Origin: Megachile rotundata
Taxonomy: Eukaryota; Arthropoda; Insecta; Hymenoptera; Megachilidae
Reading direction: 5' to 3'
Assembly: GCF_050947335.1 (NCBI RefSeq)
Contig: NC_134989.1
Coordinates: 1,791,501-1,855,500, forward strand
Length of the DNA: 64,000 bases
Shown: piece after piece, positions 1 through 10,905 of the stretch
Numbering within the stretch: the stretch's first letter is position 1
Layout: every line of letters starts with the position of its first letter
Made by a program: the position numbers and the translations under genes
Notes under the pieces: generated by a model
What the model was told of the DNA's origin: nothing
What the model saw: only the letters and a program-made list of their open reading frames with translations
The model's database searches: none

Positions 1-942
1 GATTATCTCATAAGGACCTCTGAACCGTGGAATTAATTTATGTGCAACCCCAGGAGTCGAATCAAAATTTTTAACAGAAACTAGATCACCTACTTTATAT
101 TTAAACGGAGGTTTCCTTTTCTTATCATAATATCTTTTGTTGTATTCCTGTGAATTTTTAATTTCCCTACTCGCTTTTTCACGAAGCATTTCAAAATTTC
201 TTTCTTGTATATTCAATTCGTCTAAATATTCTTGTATATTATCCGAGATTTTACCATTTTGACTAATTCCAAATAATAATTTACTCGGAGTTTCTCCCGT
301 TGATTTGTTTAATGAATTATTTAATACAAATTCCACATCACTTATCACTTGATACCATTTCTTTTGATCCGTCAATTTCGCAATCATAGGTAGAACAATC
401 TTATTAATACTTTCAACCTGTCCATTAGCTTGTGGCGACGCTGTAGTAACAAGAACATGTTTAATTTGAAACTGATCAACGAAATTTTTAAATTCCTTTG
501 ACGTGAAGCACGTTCCGCGATCAGAAATTATTGTTCTAGGTTTACTATAATTGACAAAATATTCTTCTAAACATTTCATCGTTTCCGCAGAAGTAGTCGA
601 TTTAACCGCAAATAGTTTAACAAATTTTGTAAACGAATCTACAACAACCAATAAATATTTCTTTGCACATGTTCCTACAGCTAACGGTCCACAATGATCT
701 ATGTGTACAGCTTCAAAGGGCATAGTTCCCTTTTCTGGAAGTTGCAAAAATCCCTCAGTTTTTCCAAACTGTGGTGAAAAAGCTACGCACTTAAGACAAT
801 TCTTTATATGATTTTGAACTTTTTCTCTTAACTTTGGAAACCAATAATGTCTCATAATATTTTCACACACCTTATGCACTCCCATGTGGCCTAATTGATC
901 GTGATACTTAAACAGAATGTTAGTTTCCATAGTTTTTGGGAC
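1..942 (-). CDS. Ty3/gypsy integrase region, 3' part of pol (runs off left edge)
   Basis: This is the integrase part of a gypsy-type polyprotein, which inserts retrotransposon cDNA into chromosomal DNA. On the minus strand the pol frame continues after an in-frame TAG (943-945) and stays open for 314 codons to position 1; I checked every codon. An ATG at 928-930 could start it alone. Visible features are an N-terminal HHCC-type zinc-finger region with a GHMG motif and a CLKC pair, then DDE-core-like blocks (a DHCGPL block, an SDRGT block and a QANGQVE block), and near the edge a chromodomain-like KVGDLV strand. Length and order fit Ty3/gypsy integrases. The C-terminus and 3' LTR lie outside the window. 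It is either a pseudogene half separated by one nonsense change or the readthrough product of a stop-separated pol. Confidence 0.85.
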
Positions 943-3240
943 CTAAAAGAGCAAATCATTATTTCTTTTCCGATATACTAACCCTTCCCTCATCTCAAAG
1001 AATTTGTCTTCCTCAATTTCTAATTTTTCCCGAATTTCTTTAATATCTGGATCCTGATTTTGACAAATACTCAAATTAAATTCAATCGAATTATCCTCAA
1101 TAACTCCAATACCAATCCTACTTAAACCATCCACGTGGCCCATTTGTGTGCCTCTACGATGTTCCATAACATAATTAAAACTTTGTAACTCTAAAGTCCA
1201 TCTCGCAATCCGAGGATTTATTTCCTTTTTACTCAACGTTAAAGTTAATGAATTACAATCTGTAATTAGTTTAAATTTAATACCATACAAATAATCACGG
1301 AAACGTCTAAGCGCATATATAATAGCTAAAGTTTCTAATTCAAAGCTGTGGTAACGACTTTCTGTTTCAGTAGTTCTTTTAGAAAAATAAAAGCTAGGAT
1401 GCATTTTCATGTCTGATTTCTTCTGCATCAAAATAGCCCCAAACCCAAGTGCACTGGCATCAGTGTGTAACTCCGTCTCATCCCGAGGATCATAAATTGA
1501 CAAAATTGGAGTCTGTACTAATTTTTCTTTAAGAATTTCAAAAGCCACTAATTCTTTTGTCTCAAATTTAAATATGGCATTTTTCTGTAAAAGATCATAA
1601 AGAGGTTTTGCTAATATTGAAAAGTTTTCGATAAACTGCCGAAAGTAGGAACATAAGCTAATGAAACTGCGCACATCATGTACATTTTTCGGTAGTGGAA
1701 ATTTCAACACGGCCTCAACACCCCGTTTAGTAGGAGTAATTCCTTGCTCAGAAATAAAATATCCTAAATATTCAATTTCACGAAACATAAATTTACATTT
1801 ATCTAATCTTAATTCTAATTTATTTTCTACAAGTAATTTAAAAACTTTCGATAAAACTTGCAAATGATGTTCAATTGTTTCTGTAGCAATCAGAAAATCA
1901 TCCATATAAGTAACTACATCACCCGTAATTATAAGGGGTCTAAACACTTCATTAACAAATCTCTGAAAACGTGTTGGTGCAGTTTTCAAACCGAAAAGCA
2001 TTTTTAAATATTCAAATTGCCCCAAGGGCGTAAAAAATGATGTATATTTAATTGAACTCTCTGCAACACGTATATGAAAGAAGCCATCTTTTAAATCCAA
2101 CAACGTAAAATATTTCTTTTTATTCAAAATATCTAATTGATCCTCAATTAGAGGTAAAGGATAATTATCTTTTAACAGAAATTTGTTAAGTGTTCTAAAA
2201 TCCACACACATACGATATTCATTATTTTTCTTTTTCACAAACACAATTGGTGATGCATACTCTGAATTACTGGGTCGAATAACATTTTTCTCTAATAAGT
2301 TGTCCAAAATTTCTCGAACAGCCTGCTTTTCGGAATACGACAGTCTACGCAGGGAAAAATGAGAAGGCTGATGCTCTTTAACTGACAGCAAAATTTCCGC
2401 ATTTACTTTTGGTTCTGCAGGTCGTTCCGGTTCTAAATGTATTAACACAAACATATTCCGCATTTTAAACTTATTTTCTTCTGAAATATTTTGATTAATA
2501 TTTAAATTATCTAACGAAGAATCTAATTTATCATTTATGTCAATATTCATTATTTCATTAACAAAATTTTGCGTTTCAGTATCTACAACAATTACATTCT
2601 TAATTTTGTATTCTGTCCCTAAAAAAATATTTACATTCGCATTTAAAATGTAATCGCGTCCTAATATTGTAGGAAATGATATGGTATAACTAGGCACAAC
2701 AAAAAATGTCATTTTAACCGGGAAACCATTGATCTCTACCTTTCGCTTAAAAATGCCTTTAATTTCCAAACGTGTTCCATTAACACCGTAATAAGCATAA
2801 TCATTCGGCAAAACATGTTCATAACAATCATTTTCTAATAAATTCTCTTTAATTAAGCTTACCGGTGATTCCGAATCAAGCATTTCTGTTAAATTGACTT
2901 GTTGGTTACCATATTTCCCGCCGCTAACTTCCCATGATATTGGAACTTCAAACGCATCACGAGGTGAATTTGGCTGGATTAGATTCAAAGTGGTTGTCCC
3001 TGCTGCTCTAGATGTTGAAGCTGCATTCAAAGAACAATTATTTGCCCGATGTTGAGTACTTCCACAACGATAGCACGATCCCCACGATCGCAGCGGCTTT
3101 GGGCAATTCTTCTTTAAATGCCCTGTCGTGTTGCAATTATAACATGCCTTGACGTTGCTGTTATTTTGTTGTGTGCTGGCATTTGTTACCAACTTAATTC
3201 TTGTATGAACATAGAAGAAGCGAAACATATGTGGCTGCAC
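943..3240 (-). CDS. Ty3/gypsy Gag C-terminus/Pol: zinc knuckles, protease, reverse transcriptase, RNase H
   Basis: This 765-codon frame encodes the middle of a gypsy retrotransposon polyprotein. Two CCHC zinc knuckles (residues about 33-46 and 56-69) belong to nucleocapsid. A retropepsin-like domain follows, with its active-site region near residue 122 reading D-S-E where the family normally has D-S/T-G. The reverse transcriptase has a YMDDF catalytic box near residue 446, followed by an RNase H with a TDASALGFG strand. The frame ends in TAG just before integrase. The annotated ATG is not a natural start: the first ~18 residues lie in or near foreign sequence that separates this frame from gag at 4,051-4,650. 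It is probably a dead copy, although 2.3 kb without a frameshift suggests moderate age. Confidence 0.92.
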   Translation of the reverse strand: MQPHMFRFFYVHTRIKLVTNASTQQNNSNVKACYNCNTTGHLKKNCPKPLRSWGSCYRCGSTQHRANNCSLNAASTSRAAGTTTLNLIQPNSPRDAFEVPISWEVSGGKYGNQQVNLTEMLDSESPVSLIKENLLENDCYEHVLPNDYAYYGVNGTRLEIKGIFKRKVEINGFPVKMTFFVVPSYTISFPTILGRDYILNANVNIFLGTEYKIKNVIVVDTETQNFVNEIMNIDINDKLDSSLDNLNINQNISEENKFKMRNMFVLIHLEPERPAEPKVNAEILLSVKEHQPSHFSLRRLSYSEKQAVREILDNLLEKNVIRPSNSEYASPIVFVKKKNNEYRMCVDFRTLNKFLLKDNYPLPLIEDQLDILNKKKYFTLLDLKDGFFHIRVAESSIKYTSFFTPLGQFEYLKMLFGLKTAPTRFQRFVNEVFRPLIITGDVVTYMDDFLIATETIEHHLQVLSKVFKLLVENKLELRLDKCKFMFREIEYLGYFISEQGITPTKRGVEAVLKFPLPKNVHDVRSFISLCSYFRQFIENFSILAKPLYDLLQKNAIFKFETKELVAFEILKEKLVQTPILSIYDPRDETELHTDASALGFGAILMQKKSDMKMHPSFYFSKRTTETESRYHSFELETLAIIYALRRFRDYLYGIKFKLITDCNSLTLTLSKKEINPRIARWTLELQSFNYVMEHRRGTQMGHVDGLSRIGIGVIEDNSIEFNLSICQNQDPDIKEIREKLEIEEDKFFEMREGLVYRKRNNDLLF

Positions 3241-4050
3241 CTACTTCCGCTCAACCGTTCCGCCGAAGGGTACATTTTTCCTGGAAGGGGTTTTCCCTCG
3301 GAAAGAGAAAGTCACTTCCCTGAAAAGCGTTCTTGTGGATAGACACGTCGAATCATACAGTTTATACTTTAATCGCGAACTATTTGTGTAATTATTCATG
3401 TGTATAGTGAATTATAAAGAATACTATATTATTCACGTTATAAACAATTCAAGCATTTTAAATAAACTTTTTGAACTTTTCCATTTTAAATCGAGTTAAC
3501 ATTACTATTCAATAACCTACACTTGATAAAGTGGGAGTCCTACGTTATTCAAGGCCCCCACACATAACGTAAAAGCGGCTCCATCTAGCGACAAAATATG
3601 TAACTTTTAAAACGCGCAAAATTTAGATTGTAAAAGGTTCATTTGAAGATGAACACAGGGTATATTTGATAAATTGTAAGCTAAAATCAAAGACTACTTG
3701 TAAATACTCGTATCTAATAAGTGAAGTATGATAAGGCAACCAATTAACGACACTTTAATTATAAATATTAATTTTATTGGAGAAATGAAACAAATTGTAA
3801 AACAAATTCATAATTATCCTTGATTTTCAATTGGAAATCTGATTTCGTCATTCTTTAGATTCAATTCTCAGAGCTAAAAAGTAACGCACGTATTCTTCAC
3901 TTAGTAGAGCAATATATTAAAATTCGTTTTGTTAATTCAGTTTCATTTAAATTAGTTTAAAAGTTAATCTTTGTTAAAGTTCATTAAAGAAGTTCAAAAG
4001 TTTAATTTAGTTGTTTAGTTTATTTAATTCATTTCAAAGTTTCAATTAGT
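3241..4050. other. AT-rich sequence interrupting gypsy gag-pol
   Basis: About 0.8 kb without coding potential separates the gag frame from the zinc-knuckle frame, which are normally contiguous. Around 3,528-3,572 it contains a block (GTGGGAGTCCTACGTTATTC) resembling one at 15,970, so part of it may be an LTR fragment of another gypsy family. I could not find clean termini or a target duplication, so the insertion boundaries are approximate. Confidence 0.5.
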
Positions 4051-4650
4051 TTATTTATTCTTCCTTTTTGTTGTTTGATTAAATCGCGGAATTAAACCAA
4101 GCGCCCAAGCGCTTCTTGAGAATTGAACCTCGCCAACAAAATCCCTAAATTCAACAAGAAGAATTGCAACAATTTCATCTCGCGTTGACTGTCTTGACAT
4201 TGCTACTATTCCATCTCGCGTTGAATGCCTTGACGTTGCTGCTCTCTTCCGATCAAAACTAGTGTTTTCTTCCAATGCAATTTTCTTAAATGCTCGTAAC
4301 AATTCTTCAGCACTCTTATAGCAGTTCATACGTGCTTGATCCCTCAACCGTATGTCCGGGATACCATCAATTAATAAATCTACCAATTCTTCTAGATCGA
4401 CATTAATTCTAATCGCTAGAATCAGTTTTTCAAGGTAATAATCGTAGAACGTCTCGTTTCTGTTCCAAGTTCGAATCTCCATTTCCCTACGTAGTGCGAG
4501 TTTACTTGGGCGGTGATCGAAAACCAACTTCATTTCTTCGAGTAATTGAGTGGCAGACAAAACAAGATAATTTGGTTTTGTTTGAACCCATTTAAGGGCA
4601 GAATCCCGCAGTAACTGTGCTTGTATACTAACACATAGCGGCGCATGCAC
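4051..4650 (-). CDS. Ty3/gypsy Gag (capsid region)
   Basis: This 199-codon frame matches the retrotransposon gag (capsid) domain that packages element RNA. It shows the typical alternation of a W-containing helix, a DHRPSKLALRR segment, an FYDYYLEKL helix and an LIDGIPD motif, then a basic tail. It lies upstream of the pol frame on the same strand and is the amino-terminal part of the same polyprotein, cut off at its 3' end by the sequence at 3,241-4,050. The ATG used may be internal, because conserved capsid sequence starts almost immediately after it. No 5' LTR or primer binding site could be located between 4,651 and 4,983. Confidence 0.8.
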   Translation of the reverse strand: MHAPLCVSIQAQLLRDSALKWVQTKPNYLVLSATQLLEEMKLVFDHRPSKLALRREMEIRTWNRNETFYDYYLEKLILAIRINVDLEELVDLLIDGIPDIRLRDQARMNCYKSAEELLRAFKKIALEENTSFDRKRAATSRHSTRDGIVAMSRQSTRDEIVAILLVEFRDFVGEVQFSRSAWALGLIPRFNQTTKRKNK

Positions 4651-4983
4651 GTATAGGCGATGTGCGAGTGAGAGGTCCGATTTCGTACTTTTAAACTAAC
4701 GTCTCGAAAATTGCATAAATTCACTTTCTGAGGATAACTTTAGCATCGTTAACTATCTACAATATCGGGCTGCTATCGATTTTACGTCAATAAACATCAC
4801 ATTTTGAATAAAACGAAAAATTCTTCGGAGGTACACGTGAGACAGATATAAATTTTGACAGTCAAGATGGCCGCTCCTAGACACGTTGCGCCGTATTTTC
4901 GCTTTTACGCAAAATTTAGAGATTTACTCTAAATCTTTACCCGAAATCCTTACAGCTAGACTAAATATAAGTTTATATCATAT
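4651..4983. other. non-coding, gypsy 5' leader candidate
   Basis: AT-rich sequence with no long frame. By position it would be the leader of the minus-strand gypsy element, but I see no LTR end or tRNA primer site. It ends at the ATAT target duplication of the neighbouring solo LTR. Confidence 0.3.
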
Positions 4984-5807
4984 TGTTACGTACGCCAATG
5001 ATTTTTTACTCCTCGAAGATGAATATTCAGGAATAGCCTAAGACCACCGCGAAGCGAGAGTCTAGTCTTGCCTAGGTTTTCCAGTTACCAGGGTTTCCTT
5101 ATTAGGCTTCGCTCGAGAACATCTAACGTCATCGGACCAACGCGATGAAAATTTGTTAGACGAAAACGTCGCGTTGATTCGTTTCCACCGTCTCCACCAC
5201 TACTCGTTTTCTACCCATTTTTGTGTATAAAAAGGGTTGTGGAGAAGACGCCTCGGACCCAGTAGATTATTAAACCTCGTCTAATACGGAACCTCTGTCC
5301 GTGGACCCAGTTGATTCTCGAACTTGGACTAACGAGGAACCTCTGTCAGAGTTTTAGTTAGAGTCTTTCACGCTGAATTAAAACTAAGTCACTTTTAAGC
5401 AAGATCGGGTTAGAGTCCCCTTCGAGCAACATTGATAACCATACAGTACGTATAGTTTACTGTTAGGCATTTTTTCTAAAGTACTTTCGGGTCCCCGTTT
5501 CGCTTGTTTTTCGTTAAAACTAGGCAGGATTAGATTCTCGCTTTGTCGGAGTCGAAACATTTTAAACTCAAGTAAAATCAAGTCAAGAACATTTCTTGTA
5601 AAAATCACCTTAACCGACAAATACACATAATCATTTGTAATTCCGGTTTTGGGAACAGAATATATTCTCAACTTTTATTTTTAAACTTAATTATTGCCTT
5701 TGTCAATTTATAACCAAAGTCCTAATAAACCCACCAGTCGGTATACATGTATCTTAGTCGCTCGAAGTATACTGGTATATCTTTGTTACGAGCACAACTA
5801 CTAACAT

Positions 5808-5943
5808 TTCCTGTGACACCCGGCGTTAGCCATACGTCGGCTAGTTCACATATCATTTTCCTGCGGCACCCGACGTTAGCCATACGTCGGTACATCCCCG
5901 CGTCTTGACCAATCCTGTGACCCCCGGCGTTAGCCATACGTCG
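5808..5943. repeat. ~52-bp minisatellite inside solo LTR A
   Basis: Three units share the core CGTTAGCCATACGTCG, preceded by a variable CCTG-GAC-CCCGG segment and followed by either GCTAGTTCA or GTACATCCCC. The third unit is cut by the nested DNA element at 5,944 and its remainder, plus a fourth unit, continues at 7,307-7,375. Confidence 0.75.
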
Positions 5944-7306
5944 CACAGTGCCGAAAAACGGCGAAAACGTGGACAAAACTAATATCTTCGATTCTGAGAT
6001 AAATTATTTAAATGTTTTTCGATAAAATGATTACATTAGTGTTACAAATTAGTTTTTTGTGTTAAAAATCGAATTTTGATTTGTTAGTTAACTAATACGG
6101 TTAGTTAACTAGTACGTATGAATTTTTATCTCGTAAACTATTTATCGAAATTAATTAAATCTTTTTGCATTTTAAACTTGAATGTTTGAACTATCATAAT
6201 AATATTTTTTTCATTAGCAAATTCATTTTTTATTATCAGAAATTGCAAATAAATTTTTATTTTTTAAATTATTTAATAATGTTTAAATATCTAATATGTA
6301 ATATATATATATGGGTGTGGATATTGAAATCTCACCTACAAAACAAGACTTTTTGCAACGGTCAGCGACGACATATTTGAAAAACGTTCGAAACCGCTGT
6401 TGTCACATATGATAATAGGGCGCGCGCGTGAACATAAATGTGAATAACTCAGAAAACCGCAAATTACCGCAAGATATCTTTACAGATTCTTGTTCCGGAA
6501 GTTTCCAGCTTTCATTTAAGCCTATTTGGTAGGTGAACCGAGGTGGAATTCACAACTTTTCCCTTACATAAACATTAAGTACGTTTATGGTTTATATCTC
6601 CTTTTTCAGTTTGTATCAGTGTTAAAGATAAACCTTTTGATATGCAACCTACATAATTATTATACTAAAGTACCATAAAAAATGCCAATAAAACTGGATG
6701 AATATAATAATTAAATAATAATTAAGTAGTATTATGTTAAACTTTGTTAACTGTGAAACGTCCGGGACTGCTGTTGTCGCGCGCGTTAATAGGGTGCGCA
6801 TACGGACAAAAATGGGAATAACTCATAAGACCGCAAATTACCGCAAGATATTGTTATAGATTCTTGTTCGGGAAGCTTCCAGCTTTCATTTAAGCCTATT
6901 TAGTAGGTGAACCGAGGTGAAGATCACAACTTTTACCTTACACAAACATTAAATATGACTATGGTTTATATGTTTTTCCATATCAGTGTTAATAATAAAC
7001 ATTTTGTTGTGCAACCTACATAATTATAATGTTAAAGTATCATATAAACAGCCGATAATAATGGATGAACATAATATTTTAAAAATAATGAACAGCATTA
7101 TGTTAAACTTTACCCGGAAAAATTGACTTTAAAAAATGTTCAACTTTGGAGGCTCATATCTTCGAAATGGTAGTAATAAAATCATTAAAACTGTGAAAAC
7201 AGTATGCACAGATTCCTTATAAACTAATTCCATTAAACGGATTTCAAGAATTGCGATTTTCATTTTTTGACTTTTGTCCACGTTTTCGCCGTTTTTCGCC
7301 ACTGTG
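5944..7306. mobile_element. non-autonomous DNA transposon, 34-bp TIRs, TSD CGTCG
   Basis: Terminal inverted repeats of about 34 bp start CACAGTGCCGAAAAACGGCG on the left; the right end is its inverted counterpart with one early mismatch. CGTCG is present on both sides (5,939-5,943 and 7,307-7,311). The host LTR minisatellite gives an uninterrupted equivalent at 5,827-5,850, confirming a 5-bp duplication. No transposase frame is present. Inside are two tandem copies of a ~370-bp block (about 6,385-6,750 and 6,757-7,115). I cannot assign a superfamily: the CAGTG-like end recalls hAT, but a 5-bp duplication does not fit hAT's 8 bp. Confidence 0.7.
6385..7115. repeat. two tandem ~372-bp units inside the DNA transposon
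   Basis: The block containing ACCGCAAATTACCGCAAGAT, AGATTCTTGTTC, CCAGCTTTCATTTAAGCCTATTT and TAGGTGAACCGAGGTG is present twice with a period of about 372 bp and scattered substitutions. Both copies end near an ATTATGTTAAACTTT string. Confidence 0.75.
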
Positions 7307-7667
7307 CGTCGGCTAGTTCACGATAACCAACCTCCTGGGGCACCCGGCGTTAGCCATACGTCGGCTCATCCCCGCGTCTATTTTCCTTTGGCGCTCAGGT
7401 TAAGTAACAAACCTGAGTTAGCCTAGTAACACTACCTTGACCAAAATACAGCCCCCAGCCACGCAGCTGTGACCCCTCCGGCTCGTAACAATATAGTGCA
7501 TATACCAAAGCAAAATAAAATCTTACAATAGACTGTGGTGCAAGAATAAAAATGTTTAATCGTTAGATTTTGGAGAATTTTTTAATCTCCACAATTCATT
7601 ATTAGAATCATCGAATCTCATTTACGATATAATATTATGGAATTGGAGAGAGAAAAAGTGCGATATC

Positions 7668-7740
7668 TCGGTTGCCGGAATCGAACTCAGGACCACAAAA
7701 ATCGTAGCAGCCGACCTTACGCGTTTACCTACGCAATTTC
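7668..7740 (-). other. tRNA-like relic (A/B box), probable SINE or tRNA pseudogene
   Basis: The minus strand carries a B-box-like AGTTCGATTCC (7,676-7,686) about 40 nt downstream of an A-box-like TTGCGTAGGTAAACGCGT, the spacing of a tRNA-derived RNA polymerase III promoter. I could not fold a proper anticodon stem, so a functional tRNA is unlikely. Confidence 0.4.
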
Positions 7741-8282
7741 TTGCAAATTTGTTTTCTAATAGTCGTAATAAACGAATCACATTGCACCAAATTTATATAA
7801 CAGAAAATAATATAACACATTACCTCTTGCCGGCTGTTAATTCTGTAGGATTACAATATATAACAAGAAATTTTATAATATATTTTTAATTAAAAATAAA
7901 GGTAAACTCGTAACACAACGAAAAAAAAATCAACTCGTTCGCTTCGCGGTTCAAAAGTCAGTCCGCTCGTCCTTTCCACCTCCTCGTGCGGTGCTCCACC
8001 TCAAAATCTCCGACGGAGAAGATGCGTCACCGTAACGATGACGACCTTCGACGAATTTTTATATTTTCTTTATTGACCCGTTAATTCGTCTCCTTATTAT
8101 AAAATATATTTGAAAAAATTATGAATAATTATCAAGAAACTGTATATAATAATATATGCAATAGTATTTAATATAATACTGGAACTATCATGGATAATAT
8201 CACCTAACCCAACCCATATTAAAAGTATTACAAAAAAGAGAATTAAAAACATAACATGAAAAACTAAAGAGTTCTACAAAAC
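7741..8282. other. no gene seen
   Basis: AT-rich, with a short GC-rich patch near 7,930-8,040. I see no frame of note and no repeat that I can delimit. Confidence 0.3.
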
Positions 8283-8358
8283 TAACGGGGGGATTCGATC
8301 CCAACGCCTAAGAAAACATCCACCAATTGCGAGGCAAGAGCCCTACCGCTTTCGCTAA
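8283..8358 (-). other. tRNA-like relic (Ala-CGC-like loop)
   Basis: On the minus strand a TAGCGAAAGCGGTAGGGC A-box-like block is followed by a loop reading CTCGCAA, which resembles an Ala-CGC anticodon loop, and then by a GGATCGAATCCCC B box. The anticodon stem does not pair cleanly, so a SINE head or tRNA pseudogene is more likely than a working tRNA. Confidence 0.4.
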
Positions 8359-8413
8359 TAATGCTGTTGCAGTATCCTTTTACGTTTCTGAATATAACCA
8401 GATACGATGTAAA

Positions 8414-8650
8414 ATTAATAAATGCGTTTTTTCATTTTTTACAACTACAGTTTGCAATATAAAAATGTGAAAAAATTCTGTAGCGTGTGCTATGTAAATC
8501 TCAATGTTTTAGAATTTTTTCGGAATTTTTGTACGAGATTAAATAGGTAAAATAAGCCAAAAACCGAAATTTTGTTTTTCCCTGTTTACTGCCCCCATGG
8601 TTGAGATAAGGGGTTGAAACTTGATGTAAGATGTCTTTTTTTGATATGCT
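8414..8650 (-). repeat. dispersed repeat, inverted copy of 15,141-15,370
   Basis: Blocks such as ATTTAATCTCGTAC-like, AAAACCGAAATTTTGTTTTTCCC and the AACCCCTTATCTCAACCATGG complement recur in inverted order at 15,141-15,370. Sequence divergence is substantial and no termini are evident. Nothing indicates coding. Confidence 0.55.
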
Positions 8651-10280
8651 ATCGACTGTCGTATTGGATATTTCATTTGGCTCAAGTGCATTTTTTATCA
8701 TCCCCTCCCTCTTTCCTCGAGTCGCGCTCGCTAGGATTAGGAAACTTGGCTCGAACCCGTATTTATAAAATTTGCTTGACGTCTAAAAATAGATTGATAG
8801 ATATGGCAACAGCGTAACAATCCGGCAACGATGCCCTCGCGTCCTTTGTCTGTCAAAAGTTGGTTGGTAATAGGAATAGGAATAGGTGGCTAATAGAGTT
8901 TAGATATATTTGTAGATCTAGTCGATAGATGACGCAACGCGAGTTGTCTAGTTTATAGATTGTTTATTTCTAGTATTCTCCGCTCATAGACATCGTCGCT
9001 TCGATCGATTCGGAGATAAGCCAAAACGGGATCCTGCCCTTAAATGCTTGTTGATGTTTTAACAGACTTTCCAGAAGCAATACAGGAATTGATTCGGAAG
9101 GACGGCGGGGCGGGAGGGGGGGGGGAGGGGGGGCACATTGCGAAGTGAAAATTCATTCGCTGTTTTTAAGCCGGTCTGTAGGGAATTTGTATTCTTCATT
9201 GCAAAGTCAAAAATCACTTACGGATCCCGAATCGACATGTTAGAGCAATCCGTTTTTTAATGAATGATAAATATTAGCCAAATTATGCCATGTTTGGTCT
9301 CAATTTAATTGAAAAACCCTCACAAGAATGTTACACAAGTTAGCAGTCAAAAAATGTAAAAATTAAAAAATTATATTTCTATATTACGAACATTTATTTG
9401 TATCAGAAACATTTATTTTCCTAATGTATGGAAAAATTATATTGCTATGTCAGCTTGCGTCAAAGGCAAAGCGGTGAATACAGTGTTGCATTTGACTGAC
9501 TCGAACGAGACTAACATAGGCGCAGCAATAACGCAAGACATAGGCGCAGAAAGAGATGTCTTGCGTACTGTGGGAGGGAAACAAGAGCAGCACTCTGAGA
9601 CGAATTACTGTATGTAGTACACTATTTTCTCCATAGGTATGAAAATTTCGAGTCTGAACTTTCACAATTATAGAATAGGTATTGCATTATTTATAGTGTA
9701 CCGAACGTAGAAAAGATTAGCGATACAAAAAATGTGTGCAGCCTTCTAAATTAAAAAGTTATAATTCTATGTCTTCGGTTTTTCGTAAATGACACTTTTA
9801 CTATCGCATTCGTTTCGTTTCTATCATGAAAATAATACCACACACGATATAATTACAATCATAATTACTTGAGTAGCGAGTCGTTAGGAGCAATTCACAA
9901 CTCTGTCGTATACGTGAATTTAGTCTTAAGTATAAAAGTCCGATTCATAGTTTACTAGAGAAGTAATTATGATTAGAATTTATTGTGTTTGGTGTCATTT
10001 CAAACAAGAAAGTTCCATAAAATTCCCATAAAATTTATAAAAATAAAAGTTCTATAATAAAATAATAAGAAATAAAATTGCGATATTTTGCCTTGCTCGC
10101 ATTATTATGTGTCTCACCGATACTCGATGTTCGTCCGCTCTGTAAACGATCGTATGTAGCCTTGACTGTTTATTAATTTTTACTCTTACGACATAGATGT
10201 TTTTCACATTTACGAACACCATACTGTATATGTACAATGTCGCAGTTAACCCTACGGTATTTTTTGAACAGTGGGTATAG
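8651..10280. other. repeat fragments, no gene
   Basis: Holds a G-rich run (about 9,105-9,135) and, from 9,206 to about 9,350, a diverged relative of the arm of palindrome P3. The shared order is a short ACTTACGGATCCCGA-type block, a TTTTTTAATGAATGATAAA block and TTTGGTCTCAATTTAAT, as at 21,490-21,600. No coding region is supported. Confidence 0.45.
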
Positions 10281-10905
10281 ACGAACCCTTTGAGGTACAA
10301 ATGAAAGTAAAGGTGGGACAAACCTCTAGAGACGAAGAGGAAACAGCACCCCCAAGAAGATTTGAGAAATTCTGAAAATTGAAGAAGTTACCTCTAGGGG
10401 ATTTTTTTCAAAAGGCGGTACAAACGAACCCTTTGAGGTACAAACGAAAGTAAAGGTGGTACAAACCTCTGCAGGCGAAGAGAAAACAGCACCCCGAAGA
10501 AGATTTGAAATATCTCAAAAAATGGCGAAGTTACCCCTTGGACGTACTTTCGAAAGGCGGTACAAACGCACCCCTTGGGGTACAAACGAATGTGAGAGTG
10601 GTACAAACGGGTACAAACGACTAGGAAACAGCACCCGCAAGAAGATTTGAAATATCTCAAAAAATGGCGAAGTTACCTCTTGGGGGTGCTTACGAAAGGC
10701 GGTACAAACGCACCCCTTGGGGTACAAACGAAAGTGAGGATGGTACAAACCTCTACGGACGTCCCTTTTTATGATGGCTTTGAAAGAATTAAAAAATGTT
10801 GAAGTGGGGTGCTGGGGTATTTTTCACCCCCTAGTAACTTTTCACCCCTTAGGGTACAAACGAAAACAAAGATGGTACAAACAGGTACAAACGATGCTAA
10901 ATACG
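10281..10905. repeat. tandem array, ~142-bp unit rich in GGTACAAACG
   Basis: Units start at 10,281, 10,424, 10,566 and 10,708, with a partial one near 10,850, giving periods of 143, 142 and 142 bp. Each holds several GGTACAAACG or GGTACAAACC decamers, an AAGAAGATTTGAAATATCTC block and a ggcgAAGTTACC block. The last units diverge. The short frames seen here on both strands are by-products of the repeat. Confidence 0.85.

Larger units (their letters stand above)
4984..7490 (+). mobile_element. solo LTR 'A' (TGTTACG...CGTAACA, TSD ATAT), interrupted by a DNA transposon
   Basis: The sequence begins TGTTACG and ends CGTAACA, an LTR-style short inverted repeat. It is flanked on both sides by ATAT (4,980-4,983 and 7,491-7,494), the 4-bp duplication expected of a Ty3/gypsy integration. 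A TATA-like box (GTATAAAAAGGG, about 5,226) supports plus orientation. No internal region or second LTR accompanies it, so it is most simply a solo LTR left by LTR-LTR recombination. Without the nested element it is about 1.14 kb. It contains a ~52-bp minisatellite built on CGTTAGCCATACGTCG (5,808-5,943, resuming at 7,312-7,375). Confidence 0.8.

Noticed and set aside
1661..1867. Plus-strand 68-codon frame
   Set aside because: Antisense shadow of the gypsy RT coding region.
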